From Clostridium sp. (GTDB taxonomy: Bacteria > Bacteroidota > Bacteroidia > Bacteroidales > Bacteroidaceae), in contig JAMPGY010000003.1 in the NCBI GenBank assembly GCA_023663705.1, positions 152,740 through 216,739 on the forward strand: 64,000 bases of DNA. Reading direction: 5' to 3'. Positions 42,074 through 52,086 of this stretch are shown here, in pieces. The notes beneath the pieces are model-generated. The model saw nothing but the letters and a program-made list of their open reading frames with translations, was not told the origin of the DNA and did not search any database. Each line of letters opens with the position of its first letter. Position 1 is the stretch's first letter. The translations under genes and the position numbers were made by a program.

Positions 42074-44494
42074 TCAGAAGTGTATGCTGGCATCTACACC
42101 AAACTGCAAGGGGCGTCCGGGTTGTGCGAAACGCAATTCCTGCATGGTTACCTGATTGGTGAAGCAGAACACATTGTAGCGGGTGGAGGTGAGATTTTTC
42201 CCCCATAGGTTGAGCCACACTTGTCCGACATGGAATTGTACATGGGCATTGAGCAAGGCATAGAAGGGTTGTTTCAAGGAGTTGTCCTCAGTCCAGTAGA
42301 TTTCTCCCGCTCCAGTCATATCCACACCTATGGTGAGTGTGTGCAGACCGTGTATACCGGTTGGATGAAAGGTGTAGTCGATTCCGGCTGAAACGGTGTG
42401 GCGTGGCGCGAAGGGCACGTAGTTCCCATTGTAATTTACCTCTTTACCTTGCGTGTCGGTCAGCCCCGGTTCATATTTTTTAAATACGGAGTGAGTGTAG
42501 CCGTAGCTGGTGTTCCATGTCAGGTTATCAGTCAAGGCGCTTCCGTGCAGATACACTTCCATACCTGCACTTTGGCCACGGCCGGCGTTGACCATCGTTC
42601 GTCCCAATCCACTGTCCACCATTTTGGAAATCTGCTGATCGTGCACGTCCATCAAGAAGGCTGCCACGTCTATTTGAAGGCTGTTTCCGCATAAGGAAAA
42701 GTGACCGCCGACTTCGTAATTGTAGCTGTACTCGGGTTTATAGTAGGTGTCGGCCGGAGTTCCCGTGAAGGGGCGGTTGAGCCGTCCGGCTATTTGACCA
42801 AGTATCTGTTGTTTTATAGTTTCGGGCATGTTGGGGATATGGCTGAAGGTCTGTTCAATGCCCGTATAGACGCGCTCCATCATCTGCTGTGACAATTTCC
42901 CCTGTACGAGATCACTGAACATCTGCACGTTGAACCCACCGCTGCGGTAGCCCTTGCTCCAGCTGGCATATACGTTGTTGCGACGATCGATCTGGTATTG
43001 CACCGCCACTTTGGGCAACCATTGGGTATAGTCTCTCTTGAATGTTCCGTCGAACCAGACCGGATTGGCCATATCGGGCATATCGACGGTATGCCCCATC
43101 AGGTTCAGACTCATATCGTAGTGTAATGTGCCCCCATAAGCGTGTTTCAGACGCATGCGTTCGTGTTCCACGCGTACACCGGCCATAAGACTTAGGCCGT
43201 TAATGCCGAATAGGTGGCGAAATGTGCTTTGATGGAAAGCCGCCAAATCTGTGACAGGTGTTTCAAAAGCTCCATCGGACACAAAAGGTGAGCGGGGCAT
43301 GGATAAATCTATAAACGACTTGTAGTTTGCCATGAAATGGTTGGCCGTAGTCAGTGTGTTGTGCATGAACTCCTCTGTGAGGCTAACCGGACTTTCGGTA
43401 TGGAGCGACTGATGCAGGGCATACAGTCCGCCCACCCATTCCCATCGACGAGATCCGTTGCTGCGCACTGTCAGTTCTTCGCTCCATGAATTGCTGCGTT
43501 GTCGTTGGGTGAGCGAGAAATAGTCACGGGGAGTAAAGTCCTGATCCAATGTCATGTTGTCGTTTAAGTTCTGAAAAGCAGTCACTGAGGTAAACGTGAA
43601 GCGGTCGGCATAGTGTGTGATGGAAAGATTGCTGTTGAGCAGACTACGTCGGTAAAACGAAGAACGATTGGTGGCTACGGTGCCCGCATAGCCTTTCAGG
43701 TCTGCGGGCAATTCGTTTGTCGGTGTGGTGATATGGTAAGCATAACCGCCTTCGTCCCGATAGGAATAGTCCGTGCCGAAATCTATTTTCCAGTCATTGG
43801 CTGGTAACCAGATGAGTCTCATTCGTCCTCCGGTACGGTTAAGACCATCCACATCTTGCCCGTTGCAGGCATTTTGATATAGGCCCTGTGCACTTTCGTA
43901 GTATGCTCCGGCAGAAAGGGCCAGATTGGACAGCAACAGACGATGGTGGGAGAGAGAGAGGCGGTATCGGTCGTCGTGGGTGGAAATGCCTGTGCGCAAG
44001 TCGGTTCCTTGATAGCGGAATGGATTGCGGGTGTATACCCGGATGAGTCCGCCCATCGTGTTGCGTCCATAGAGTGTGCCTTGTGGGCCGCGCAGCACAT
44101 CTATACGTTCTACATCCAGAAAATCAATATCGTAGGCACTTTTGTCGGCATACGACACATTATCTACATACAGTCCGACGGCCGGAGTGTTGATACGTGA
44201 ACCGATACCACGCAAGTAGGCGGCGGAAGTAAGTGATGAACCGTAGTCGGGCATGTAAAAGTTGGGGACGTGAGCCGATAGTTCCTTGAGCGATTCGCTA
44301 TGGGTAGCCTGCAATTCGTGTTGTGAGAAAAGCGAGGATGACACAGGCTGTGCACGTAGCTTTTCCGTTTCTTTGGGGGTGGATACAATCACAATTTCCT
44401 CGATGTCTCGCACCGTGGAACTGTCGACAGGCAGAATGTTCCCGGCTTGCAAAGATATGCACTGGAGCAGGACGGCGAATGGAATGAGTTTCAT
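42074..44494 (-). CDS. TonB-dependent outer-membrane receptor
   Basis: An 806-residue protein from MKLIPFAVLLQCISLQAG, a signal peptide. The longer frame to 44560 would contain the promoter and is rejected. The plug domain has EEIVIVSTPKETEKLRAQPV, VDNVSYADKSAYDIDFLDVE and RIDVLRGPQGTLYGRNTMGG. The 22-strand barrel follows and ends in an aromatic residue (DASIHF), as required for outer-membrane insertion. There is no CNA-B/SusC-like N-terminal domain, so it resembles siderophore or cofactor receptors rather than glycan SusC. Substrate unknown. A LuxR-type regulator is encoded just upstream. Confidence 0.93.
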   Translation of the reverse strand: MKLIPFAVLLQCISLQAGNILPVDSSTVRDIEEIVIVSTPKETEKLRAQPVSSSLFSQHELQATHSESLKELSAHVPNFYMPDYGSSLTSAAYLRGIGSRINTPAVGLYVDNVSYADKSAYDIDFLDVERIDVLRGPQGTLYGRNTMGGLIRVYTRNPFRYQGTDLRTGISTHDDRYRLSLSHHRLLLSNLALSAGAYYESAQGLYQNACNGQDVDGLNRTGGRMRLIWLPANDWKIDFGTDYSYRDEGGYAYHITTPTNELPADLKGYAGTVATNRSSFYRRSLLNSNLSITHYADRFTFTSVTAFQNLNDNMTLDQDFTPRDYFSLTQRQRSNSWSEELTVRSNGSRRWEWVGGLYALHQSLHTESPVSLTEEFMHNTLTTANHFMANYKSFIDLSMPRSPFVSDGAFETPVTDLAAFHQSTFRHLFGINGLSLMAGVRVEHERMRLKHAYGGTLHYDMSLNLMGHTVDMPDMANPVWFDGTFKRDYTQWLPKVAVQYQIDRRNNVYASWSKGYRSGGFNVQMFSDLVQGKLSQQMMERVYTGIEQTFSHIPNMPETIKQQILGQIAGRLNRPFTGTPADTYYKPEYSYNYEVGGHFSLCGNSLQIDVAAFLMDVHDQQISKMVDSGLGRTMVNAGRGQSAGMEVYLHGSALTDNLTWNTSYGYTHSVFKKYEPGLTDTQGKEVNYNGNYVPFAPRHTVSAGIDYTFHPTGIHGLHTLTIGVDMTGAGEIYWTEDNSLKQPFYALLNAHVQFHVGQVWLNLWGKNLTSTRYNVFCFTNQVTMQELRFAQPGRPLQFGVDASIHF

Positions 44495-44522
44495 AACGTC
44501 TATAGGTTGATGAATTATGGTG

Positions 44523-44530
44523 CAAAGGTA
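44523..44530 (-). promoter_or_regulatory. -7 box of the TonB receptor gene
   Basis: TACCTTTG on the minus strand, 29 nt before the receptor ATG. Confidence 0.55.
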
Positions 44531-44573
44531 AATATACCCCTGCGACCGTGCAATCCTCATTTGTTAGGAGAAA

Positions 44574-45182
44574 TCAGATACGATCGACCTCAATGTAACC
44601 GTTCATTACGGCATAGATGGTGAGACCGGATACTGACCGTATATTCAGTTTGTCTGTAAGGTTCTTGCGGTGGGAGATAACGGTGGTGAGACTGATACCG
44701 AGTCGGTCGGCAATCTCCTTGTTGAGCATTCCGCGTACAATGAGTACGAGAACTTCCACTTCGCGTGCCGTCAACCCGTTGGGGTCATTGTCCGACCATG
44801 CGTGCTGAATCTTGTCAGCAGGCGTCACGGAGCGGCTGTGTCCATGGGCGGCTTGTTGCAGGCGCAATAGGTTGCCCACGAGCGTTTTTTCCGGCAGATT
44901 GATATTAAGCGTATGGAAGTCGGTTTGATTAGCCATTCCCTGTGTGGAGGTGAGCACAATCGTGCGGTGTTTGCGCTCCTGAAAAAATGCTGCATGTTCG
45001 ACTAACATACCGGAGGAAATGAAATAGTGTACATAGGCATCGGGGGTGTCTCGCATCAGTGCTTCAAAACTGTTGAATATACGCACAATACTGTTTCCCG
45101 CCATGCGTTCGATGAGGGTTTGTAGTCCGATGCAAGTGAGTGTATTAGTGTCTATGATGGCTATTTCCGGTGTGTGATTCAT
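44574..45182 (-). CDS. LuxR-type transcription factor with degenerate receiver domain
   Basis: A 202-residue protein. The C-terminal HTH is typical LuxR/NarL: GLTAREVEVLVLIVRGMLNK, then LGISLTTVISHRKNLTDKL. The N-terminal part folds like a receiver (IAIIDTNTLTCIGLQTLIE), but no Asp stands at the end of the third strand (YVHYFISSGM), so it probably cannot be phosphorylated in the normal way. It sits 80 nt upstream of the TonB receptor gene, same strand, and likely controls it. A TATCTTTG box at 45206-45213 precedes the gene. Confidence 0.88.
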   Translation of the reverse strand: MNHTPEIAIIDTNTLTCIGLQTLIERMAGNSIVRIFNSFEALMRDTPDAYVHYFISSGMLVEHAAFFQERKHRTIVLTSTQGMANQTDFHTLNINLPEKTLVGNLLRLQQAAHGHSRSVTPADKIQHAWSDNDPNGLTAREVEVLVLIVRGMLNKEIADRLGISLTTVISHRKNLTDKLNIRSVSGLTIYAVMNGYIEVDRI

Positions 45183-45294
45183 GCGAAGCGTGGATTAATT
45201 CGCCACAAAGATACGGAAAAAGGAGTGAAAGATGGATGTTCGATTGATACAATACGACAAATCGGTGTGGATTAACATCTTTTATTCGGTGTGA

Positions 45295-45326
45295 TTTGTA
45301 CCGCCTATCCCGTTTATGTACTTTTG
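45295..45326 (+). promoter_or_regulatory. Promoter of the small lipoprotein gene
   Basis: TTTG (45295-45298), 20 nt, then TACTTTTG (45319-45326): full -33/-7 pattern, 72 nt before the ATG. Confidence 0.7.
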
Positions 45327-45397
45327 TATACAATGTCGTAAGTGGCTTCCAATCGGTTGGAAGTTGATATGGCAGGATCTGTAAACGGAAGAAAAGG

Positions 45398-45835
45398 ATG
45401 AAAAAACGATATATCGGAATGGGGATGCTGGCTTTTGGGGTAATGCTCTGTTGTGCCTGCCGCTCACATCAGACGGAGGTGAAAAATCTGCCGAAGCCGG
45501 AGGGTAGGCGTATGTCTATCGGTGGCAAGCGTGATGCACATGGATGCTTGGGTAGTGCTGGATATCAGTGGAGTGAGTTACGGAAAGACTGCATACGGTT
45601 GTTCGAGTCCGGTGTACGGCTGACCGACAGCAGGAATGCAGATGCAGTGTTGGCCACGTATGTCGTGTTTGCATCGGACTCATCGGCAGTGGAGGTGTAT
45701 ACCACGACTGACTTGCAACCCCTGTTGCTGACACGGTCCGGTGGCGAATGGAAGAACGGTGTGAACGTGCTTCGCCGATCGGCTGAGGGACGGTTGCAAC
45801 TGTGGCAGAATGGTGTACAGACCTTTGGGGAATAA
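45398..45835 (+). CDS. Small lipoprotein with a conserved Gly/Cys motif
   Basis: A 145-residue protein with signal peptide and Cys-rich lipobox (MLCCAC). The mature part starts with KRDAHGCLGSAGYQWSELRK and DCIRLFE, a motif I recognise from many small Bacteroidales and Gammaproteobacterial secreted proteins without known function. A beta region follows. It precedes radA by 32 nt and may be co-transcribed with it. Confidence 0.75.
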   Translation: MKKRYIGMGMLAFGVMLCCACRSHQTEVKNLPKPEGRRMSIGGKRDAHGCLGSAGYQWSELRKDCIRLFESGVRLTDSRNADAVLATYVVFASDSSAVEVYTTTDLQPLLLTRSGGEWKNGVNVLRRSAEGRLQLWQNGVQTFGE

Positions 45836-45867
45836 AAATCTTTCCCTTTCATAACAACCCTATCATT

Positions 45868-47289
45868 ATGGTAAAAGAAAAAATAGCCTATGTGTGTGAG
45901 CAATGTGGCTATGACTCTCCGAAATGGGTAGGCAAGTGCCCCTCGTGTGGACGATGGAATACGTTTCGGGAGTTTATTGTACGCAAGGACAGTGGCTTAG
46001 CGCGACAATCCGCTCGTGTGGGGGCAGGTGACGATGACAGTCGGCCGCGCCCTATGCCGCTGGGTGAAGTGGAGGCAGCGGAGGAACCGCGTCTGGACAT
46101 GCGGGATGGCGAGCTAAACCGTGTGCTGGGCGGAGGACTGGTACCCGGTTCGTTGGTATTGTTGGGGGGCGAACCGGGTATCGGTAAGTCTACCCTGATT
46201 CTACAGACTGTATTGCGGATGACGCAATTGCGCATCCTTTATGTGAGTGGGGAGGAGAGTGCCCGTCAGTTGCGTCTGAGAGCAGACCGGCTGGTGACTG
46301 TTGCAGACGGAAGCGCTGCTGCAGGCATAGCTGAGTGTCGGATGTCGTCTGACAGTCTGGTGGTCTGTGAGACATCGCTCGAACGGATTTTTGATCATAT
46401 ACGCAACACATCGCCCCGGTTGGTTGTGATCGACTCCATCCAGACGATAGCTACGGAGTCTGCCGAAAGTTCACCTGGCAGTCTGACACAGGTGAGGGAA
46501 TGTGCGGCAGCTCTGCTGAAGTATGCCAAGAGCACAAACACTCCAGTCATCCTGATCGGACATATCACAAAGGAAGGGACTCTGGCCGGACCGAAAGTGC
46601 TGGAACACATCGTGGATGCCGTTCTTCAGTTCGAGGGTGACCAGCACTATCTCTATCGTATCCTGCGAAGCATCAAGAATCGGTTCGGCAGTACAGCCGA
46701 ATTGGGTATCTATGAAATGAGACAGGACGGATTGCGCCCTGTGAGCAATCCGTCGGAACTGTTGCTGAGCGAAGACCATGAGGGGTTGAGCGGTGTAGCT
46801 ATTGCCTCGGCTATCGAAGGAGTGCGCCCTTTTCTTATTGAGACGCAGGCCTTGGTGAGTACTGCTGCCTATGGTACGCCGCAACGCTCGTCCACCGGTT
46901 TTGATCTGAGACGACTCAACATGCTGTTGGCTGTGCTGGAGAAACGCGTGGGCTTTAAACTGGCTCAGAAGGATGTGTTTCTCAATATAGCCGGAGGGCT
47001 GAAGGTGACAGATCCGGCAATAGATCTCTCGGTGATAGCCGCCGTGTTGAGCAGTAATGTGGATACAGGTATAGAGAGTGGAGTATGTATGGCCGGTGAA
47101 GTGGGACTGAGTGGTGAGATACGTCCCGTGAGTCGCATAAGTCAGCGCATAGCTGAAGCAGAGAAATTGGGGTTTCGCAATATGGTGATTCCTCACTATA
47201 ATCTGCAGGGAATCGACCGGCGGAATTTGAAAATAGAACTGACACCGGTGCGCAAGGTAGAGGAAGCCCTGCGTGCATTATTTGGTTGA
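45868..47289 (+). CDS. radA: DNA repair protein RadA
   Basis: A 473-residue protein from MVKEKIAYVCEQCGYDSPKW. It has a four-Cys zinc finger (CEQCGYDSPKWVGKCPSCG), RecA-like ATPase with Walker A GGEPGIGKSTLILQ, Walker B LVVIDSIQT, the RadA-specific KNRFGSTAELGIYEM (KNRFG motif) and a C-terminal Lon-like domain. It is a branch-migration helicase in homologous recombination. The in-frame extension upstream to 45802 lacks the conserved N-terminus and is not used. Confidence 0.97.
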   Translation: MVKEKIAYVCEQCGYDSPKWVGKCPSCGRWNTFREFIVRKDSGLARQSARVGAGDDDSRPRPMPLGEVEAAEEPRLDMRDGELNRVLGGGLVPGSLVLLGGEPGIGKSTLILQTVLRMTQLRILYVSGEESARQLRLRADRLVTVADGSAAAGIAECRMSSDSLVVCETSLERIFDHIRNTSPRLVVIDSIQTIATESAESSPGSLTQVRECAAALLKYAKSTNTPVILIGHITKEGTLAGPKVLEHIVDAVLQFEGDQHYLYRILRSIKNRFGSTAELGIYEMRQDGLRPVSNPSELLLSEDHEGLSGVAIASAIEGVRPFLIETQALVSTAAYGTPQRSSTGFDLRRLNMLLAVLEKRVGFKLAQKDVFLNIAGGLKVTDPAIDLSVIAAVLSSNVDTGIESGVCMAGEVGLSGEIRPVSRISQRIAEAEKLGFRNMVIPHYNLQGIDRRNLKIELTPVRKVEEALRALFG

Positions 47290-47312
47290 CAAATCACAGA
47301 TAAACGAAGTGT

Positions 47313-48965
47313 ATGATTGAAGAATATCAACTGAGAGCCCTGCCAGAACAGGCAGTCAACGAGCAGACATTGACACGCTATATAGCCCGTGAAAAGGGAC
47401 TGGACGCACGGACTATACGTGCTGTCAGGGTACTTAAACGAAGTATAGATGCTCGTCAGCGAACCATCTATATTAATTTGAAGGTACGCGCATACATTAA
47501 TGAATTGCCAACGGATGATGAGTATATTCAGACAGAATATCCTTCGGTGGAGGGCAAACCTGCAGTTGTGATTGTAGGAGCCGGTCCGGCCGGACTGTTT
47601 GCCGCTCTGCGGCTGATCGAACTGGGGTGCCGTCCCATCGTGGTGGAACGTGGAAGAAATGTGCGTGACCGCAAGGTGGATTTGGCCCGTATATCGCGTG
47701 AGCATCGTGTGAACGGTGAGAGTAATTACAGTTTTGGGGAAGGGGGAGCCGGGGCTTATTCCGATGGTAAACTCTATACAAGAAGTAAGAAACGAGGCAA
47801 TGGCGACAAGATTCTGAATGTTTTTTGCCAGCATGGTGCTTCGGTGTCTATCCTGAGTGATGCACATCCGCACATCGGTACGGACAAACTGCCCAGAGTG
47901 ATAGAAAATATGAGGGAAACCATATTGCGCTGTGGCGGTGAAGTACACTTCGAGACTTGTATGGATCACCTGATCATAACGAAGGGAAAGGTGGAAGGTA
48001 TTGTGTCTCGGGAAGGAGAAATTTTCCGGGGACCGGTGATATTGGCCACCGGGCATTCGGCACGTGATGTGTACAGACGTTTGTGGACCGACGGTGTGGC
48101 CATAGAAGCCAAAGGATTGGCCGTGGGGGTGCGTTTGGAACATCCGGCTGCCCTGATAGACAGCATACAGTATCATCGTCGGGAAGGACGGGGACGTTAT
48201 CTGCCGGCCGCCGAATACAGTTATGTGCATCAGGTGGACGGGCGTGGTGTGTACAGTTTCTGCATGTGCCCCGGTGGATTTGTGGTGCCTGCAGCCAGCG
48301 GACCTCATCAGATTGTGGTGAATGGTATGTCACCCAGCAACCGCGGGTCGCAATGGAGTAACTCCGGCATGGTGGTAGAGTTGCGTCCCGAGGATCGTGA
48401 AGAGGAAACGATACGGAAATTCATGGAAGAATACGCAAGGAGTATAGAGGAAAGCGGATCTCTCCCGAAAGAGGTGGAGTGGATGGGACGGACTGTCGAC
48501 GGAAATCCTCATCCGTTGGCCTTGATGTATCTACAGGAGGCACTTGAGCACCAGGCCTGGTTGCAAGGCAACCGTCGTCAGACGGCACCTTCGCAGCGTA
48601 TGGCCGATTTTGTGAACAAGCGGCTGAGTTATGATTTGCCCCGTAGTTCCTATGCTCCCGGAGTTATATCTTCGCCGCTTCACTTTTGGTTGCCGTCGTT
48701 TGTGGGAGATCGATTGGCTGCCGGTTTTCGGCGCTTCGGTCAGTTGAGCCATGGATTTCTGACCAATGAAGCCATGGTGCTCGGGGTGGAAACACGGACT
48801 TCTTCACCGGTGCGTATTCTGCGTCATGCCGATACATTACAGCATGTGGAACTGGAAGGGCTCTTTCCTTGTGGTGAAGGTGCCGGATATGCCGGTGGCA
48901 TAGTGTCGGCCGGAGTGGATGGTGAGCGCTGTGCCGAAGCGGCGGCAACTTATCTGCTGCATTGA
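47313..48965 (+). CDS. FAD-dependent dehydrogenase/oxidoreductase
   Basis: A 550-residue protein. After an 85-residue N-terminal domain comes an FAD dinucleotide fold (VVIVGAGPAGLFAALRLIEL), NYSFGEGGAGAYSDGKLYTR, a second glycine cluster (ILATGHSARDVYRRL), and the C-terminal FAD contact LFPCGEGAGYAGGIVSAGVD. This is the 'uncharacterized FAD-dependent dehydrogenase' family widespread in bacteria. The reaction is unknown. It starts 23 nt after radA on the same strand. Confidence 0.88.
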   Translation: MIEEYQLRALPEQAVNEQTLTRYIAREKGLDARTIRAVRVLKRSIDARQRTIYINLKVRAYINELPTDDEYIQTEYPSVEGKPAVVIVGAGPAGLFAALRLIELGCRPIVVERGRNVRDRKVDLARISREHRVNGESNYSFGEGGAGAYSDGKLYTRSKKRGNGDKILNVFCQHGASVSILSDAHPHIGTDKLPRVIENMRETILRCGGEVHFETCMDHLIITKGKVEGIVSREGEIFRGPVILATGHSARDVYRRLWTDGVAIEAKGLAVGVRLEHPAALIDSIQYHRREGRGRYLPAAEYSYVHQVDGRGVYSFCMCPGGFVVPAASGPHQIVVNGMSPSNRGSQWSNSGMVVELRPEDREEETIRKFMEEYARSIEESGSLPKEVEWMGRTVDGNPHPLALMYLQEALEHQAWLQGNRRQTAPSQRMADFVNKRLSYDLPRSSYAPGVISSPLHFWLPSFVGDRLAAGFRRFGQLSHGFLTNEAMVLGVETRTSSPVRILRHADTLQHVELEGLFPCGEGAGYAGGIVSAGVDGERCAEAAATYLLH

Positions 48966-49052
48966 ACGGTATTTTCCGTACATATCGACAGCCGTCAGAG
49001 TGAAATACCGGGCGTTGCCTATGTGTGGGCGGACCGCTTAAGGGATACAAGG

Positions 49053-49655
49053 TTACTTATACAACTCCCGATTGATACTCTCGATATAGTCCAATACCTC
49101 TGTGCGCCCCATTCGCGTCTCTGAGGAGGTGACAAAATAGGGGGGGAGTCCTTCCCATTGTTCCAGCAGACGATTGAGATACAGATGAACGTTGCCGCTT
49201 ACTTTCCCTCGGGATAATTTGTCTGCCTTAGTGAACACGATGCTGAATGGTACACCGTTTTCACCCAACCATTCCATAAATTCCAGATCTATTTTCTGAG
49301 GTTCGTGGCGGGAGTCAATGAGTACGAACAGATTGGTCATTTGCTCACGCGTGAGGATGTATGACGAGATGATGTCCTTCAGTTTCTCCTGCTCCTTCTT
49401 ATTGCGTTTGGCATAACCATATCCCGGCAGATCCACCAGATACCACTCCTTGTTAATAAGAAAATGATTGATGAGCAGGGTTTTGCCTGGTGTGGCCGAC
49501 GTTTTGGCCAACTTGTTATTGCGGGTCAACATGTTGATAAGGCTCGATTTGCCCACATTGGAACGTCCGATGAAGGCATATTCGGGCAATCGGCTGTCGG
49601 GGCACTTGCTGACCACTGCATTACTGATGACAAATTCCGCGCTATTGATTTCCAT
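49053..49655 (-). CDS. engB: Ribosome-biogenesis GTPase EngB (YsxC/YihA)
   Basis: A 200-residue protein from [21 protein letters not shown]1 is [15 protein letters not shown]2 Thr is in [13 protein letters not shown]3 is [13 protein letters not shown]4 is FTKADK and G5 is SSE. It is an essential GTPase in 50S subunit assembly. A -7 box TACCTTTG at 49683-49690 lies just upstream of this ATG and inside the longer frame to 49685, confirming the start. It is divergent from recR. Confidence 0.96.
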   Translation of the reverse strand: MEINSAEFVISNAVVSKCPDSRLPEYAFIGRSNVGKSSLINMLTRNNKLAKTSATPGKTLLINHFLINKEWYLVDLPGYGYAKRNKKEQEKLKDIISSYILTREQMTNLFVLIDSRHEPQKIDLEFMEWLGENGVPFSIVFTKADKLSRGKVSGNVHLYLNRLLEQWEGLPPYFVTSSETRMGRTEVLDYIESINRELYK

Positions 49656-49682
49656 TTTTAACTTTCTATAGTGATTTGCAGG

Positions 49683-49721
49683 CAAAGGTAGGTCTTTTTC
49701 TCTGACTTTTATCTATCTTTG
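49683..49721. promoter_or_regulatory. Divergent engB/recR promoters
   Basis: TACCTTTG on the minus strand (49683-49690) serves engB. TATCTTTG on the plus strand (49714-49721) serves recR, 30 nt before its ATG. Confidence 0.65.
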
Positions 49722-49750
49722 CAGAAAATATGTGTTTGAGTTAAGGTAGA

Positions 49751-50368
49751 ATGAACCAACAATATTCATCGACTTTGCTGGAAAGGGCAGTCAACGAGTT
49801 CTCCAAACTCCCCGGTATCGGTCCGAAAACGGCCATGCGGCTGGTGCTTCATCTGTTGCGTCAGGAAACCTCCGCTGTGGAAAGTTTCGGTCAGTCCATG
49901 ATTACTTTGAAACATGAAATTAAGTATTGCCGGGTTTGCCACAACATATCGGATCAGGACGTGTGTCTAATCTGTGCCAATCCCAAGCGGGATGCTTCAA
50001 CCGTTTGTGTAGTGGAAAGCATACAGGATGTGATGGCTATTGAAAACACGCACCAGTTTCATGGACTTTATCACGTGCTGGGGGGCGTTATCTCGCCAAT
50101 GGATGGTGTAGGACCCTCCGATCTGCAGATACAATCACTGGTGGAGCGAGTGGAACAAGGTGGAGTAACTGAGGTGATTTTGGCACTGAGCCCCACAATG
50201 GAAGGAGATACCACCAACTTCTATATATTCAGGAAACTGGGTGATAAGCCGGTGAAAATAACAGTCATAGCCCGTGGGGTGGCACAGAATGATGAATTGC
50301 AGTATGCTGATGAGGTGACGTTGGGACGCTCCATCACCAATCGTATTCCTTTCAACGGACAATTGTAA
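49751..50368 (+). CDS. recR: Recombination mediator RecR
   Basis: A 205-residue protein. HhH motif [20 protein letters not shown], zinc finger [16 protein letters not shown], Toprim domain ([14 protein letters not shown]) and a C-terminal Walker-B-like [10 protein letters not shown]. It acts with RecO and RecF to load RecA on gapped DNA. First of four tightly spaced same-strand genes. Confidence 0.97.
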   Translation: MNQQYSSTLLERAVNEFSKLPGIGPKTAMRLVLHLLRQETSAVESFGQSMITLKHEIKYCRVCHNISDQDVCLICANPKRDASTVCVVESIQDVMAIENTHQFHGLYHVLGGVISPMDGVGPSDLQIQSLVERVEQGGVTEVILALSPTMEGDTTNFYIFRKLGDKPVKITVIARGVAQNDELQYADEVTLGRSITNRIPFNGQL

Positions 50369-50384
50369 GGATAAAAGTGAAAGT

Positions 50385-50876
50385 ATGAATAAGGATAAAA
50401 ATAGAGATAAATGGATCGGTTTGCTGCGTCGCAACTATTATACGACAGTGGCGGTTGTAGTGGTTTTATTACTGACCGGAGCGCTTGCGGCATGGGGTAC
50501 GTGGCTGAAATGTCTTGCCTTTGTGCAGGCTGATGCCAAGACGGTTTATCTCTGTTCTGCACTGGCCATCGTGATGGCATTGGTTTTTATGCCGCTGGGA
50601 GTCAAATGGCCCTTTCTTGGTATTGTACACCGATGGATTGTGAAGCGTGATAAAGAGGTGATGTCTCGTTACGTCAAAGCATATCGGATACGTTTATGTA
50701 TATTGCTTTTTCCGACAATCGTTTGTTGGGGATGTTTAATGATTTCTCCTTCTGATAGCGCTTTTTATCTATTGGTTATCAGTATTTTCCCGTTTCTACT
50801 GATCTATCCGGATGCTTCGCGGATCAGTCATGAACTGGGCGAGGATGGAAAGAACACGGATGAGGGTGCTCAATGA
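50385..50876 (+). CDS. Small integral membrane protein
   Basis: A 163-residue protein with about four membrane segments (TTVAVVVVLLLTGALAAWGT, LCSALAIVMALVFMPLGV, LCILLFPTIVCWGCLMI, FYLLVISIFPFLLIYP) and a hydrophilic, acidic tail. No family recognised. It lies 16 nt after recR and 13 nt before the glycosyltransferase gene, so it is probably in the same operon. Confidence 0.75.
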   Translation: MNKDKNRDKWIGLLRRNYYTTVAVVVVLLLTGALAAWGTWLKCLAFVQADAKTVYLCSALAIVMALVFMPLGVKWPFLGIVHRWIVKRDKEVMSRYVKAYRIRLCILLFPTIVCWGCLMISPSDSAFYLLVISIFPFLLIYPDASRISHELGEDGKNTDEGAQ

Positions 50877-50889
50877 ATGAGGAGGAAGC

Positions 50890-52086
50890 ATGAAACTTTC
50901 GATAGTTATTGTCAACTACAACGTAAAGTATTATCTGGAACAGTGCCTGTATTCTGTGCGCAGGGCTATGGAAGGGGTGGATTGTGAGGTTTGGATGGTA
51001 GATAATGCATCTACCGATGGATCCGTTGCCTATATCCGGGAACGTTTTCCTGAGGTGAAGTGCATATCCAATATGGAAAATGCTGGATTTTCGAGAGCTA
51101 ACAATCAGGCTATACGTTGTTCGCAGGGGGAATATGTACTGTTGCTGAATCCCGATACGATATTGGGGGAACATACCTTACACGAATGCTTGAATTTTAT
51201 GGATGCTCACCCTGAAGCCGGCGGTTGCGGAGTGGGGATGTTGAAGGCGGATGGCGGATTTGCTTGGGAGTCAAGACGTGGATTGCCCACACCTTTCACT
51301 TCTTTTTGCAAGATGAGCGGCTTATGTGCGTTGTTTCCTCGTTCGCGTGTCTTCGGCAAGTACTACATGCGCTATCTCGACTATCGTGAGGTAAACCGGA
51401 TAGAAGTGATTTCCGGCGCTTTTATGATGATGCGCCGGAAGGCGTTGGACGAGGTGGGGATGTTGGACGAGGACTTTTTTATGTACGGCGAGGATATTGA
51501 TATGTCGTATCGCCTGATGAAAGGCGGATATACCAATTATTATGTTCCGACGCGCATCTTGCATTATAAGGGCGAGAGTACGGTGAAGAACTCTTTCCGC
51601 TATGTACATGTATTCTACCGTTCGATGGTTATCTTTTTCGACAAGCATTTCCGTCATCGTTATTGCCTGTTGGCTATGCTTATCCGTGTAGTGGTGATAC
51701 TTAGGGCCGCATTGGATTTGTTGACTACCAAACTCAATGTATTGCGCTATGCTTTGCTGGGCGAACCGGGTCCTTCGGTAGTCCGTCACCTCTTTGTCGG
51801 ATCTCCAGAGTCGGCAGCTGAAGTACGTGCTTTGAGCGAACGCAACGGCATCAGTATGGATTATTGGGAGGTGGATCTTGATGAAGATAAGTCTAAAGAA
51901 TATTTGCAGGTTGGGAGGAGATCTTTCGACGATTATCATATCGTAGTATATGATACGGCTGTATATTCCTATAGTGTTATGTTGCAGATTATGGAGGAAG
52001 GTGCTGATGCAGGTCAGACGGTTTTGTTGGGAACCTATTCTCCGGAATCGCATGTACTGATAACGCCGCATGATATATATCTATGA
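50890..52086 (+). CDS. Glycosyltransferase family 2 (rhamnosyltransferase-like)
   Basis: A 398-residue protein. The GT-A start KLSIVIVNYNVKYYLEQCLY, WMVDNASTDGSVAYIRERFP, the LLLNPDTI (D-x-D-like metal site) and ISGAFMMMRRKALDEVGMLD, then FFMYGEDIDMSYRL, are classic for the family. A hydrophobic helix region around 255-285 and an extra domain of about 110 residues follow (RHLFVGSPESAAEVRALSER onward). It likely adds a sugar in surface polysaccharide synthesis. Sugar unknown. Confidence 0.9.
   Translation: MKLSIVIVNYNVKYYLEQCLYSVRRAMEGVDCEVWMVDNASTDGSVAYIRERFPEVKCISNMENAGFSRANNQAIRCSQGEYVLLLNPDTILGEHTLHECLNFMDAHPEAGGCGVGMLKADGGFAWESRRGLPTPFTSFCKMSGLCALFPRSRVFGKYYMRYLDYREVNRIEVISGAFMMMRRKALDEVGMLDEDFFMYGEDIDMSYRLMKGGYTNYYVPTRILHYKGESTVKNSFRYVHVFYRSMVIFFDKHFRHRYCLLAMLIRVVVILRAALDLLTTKLNVLRYALLGEPGPSVVRHLFVGSPESAAEVRALSERNGISMDYWEVDLDEDKSKEYLQVGRRSFDDYHIVVYDTAVYSYSVMLQIMEEGADAGQTVLLGTYSPESHVLITPHDIYL

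Noticed and set aside
47196..48308. 370-codon minus-strand frame
   Set aside because: Shadow of the FAD oxidoreductase gene, which has clear dinucleotide-binding motifs on the plus strand.
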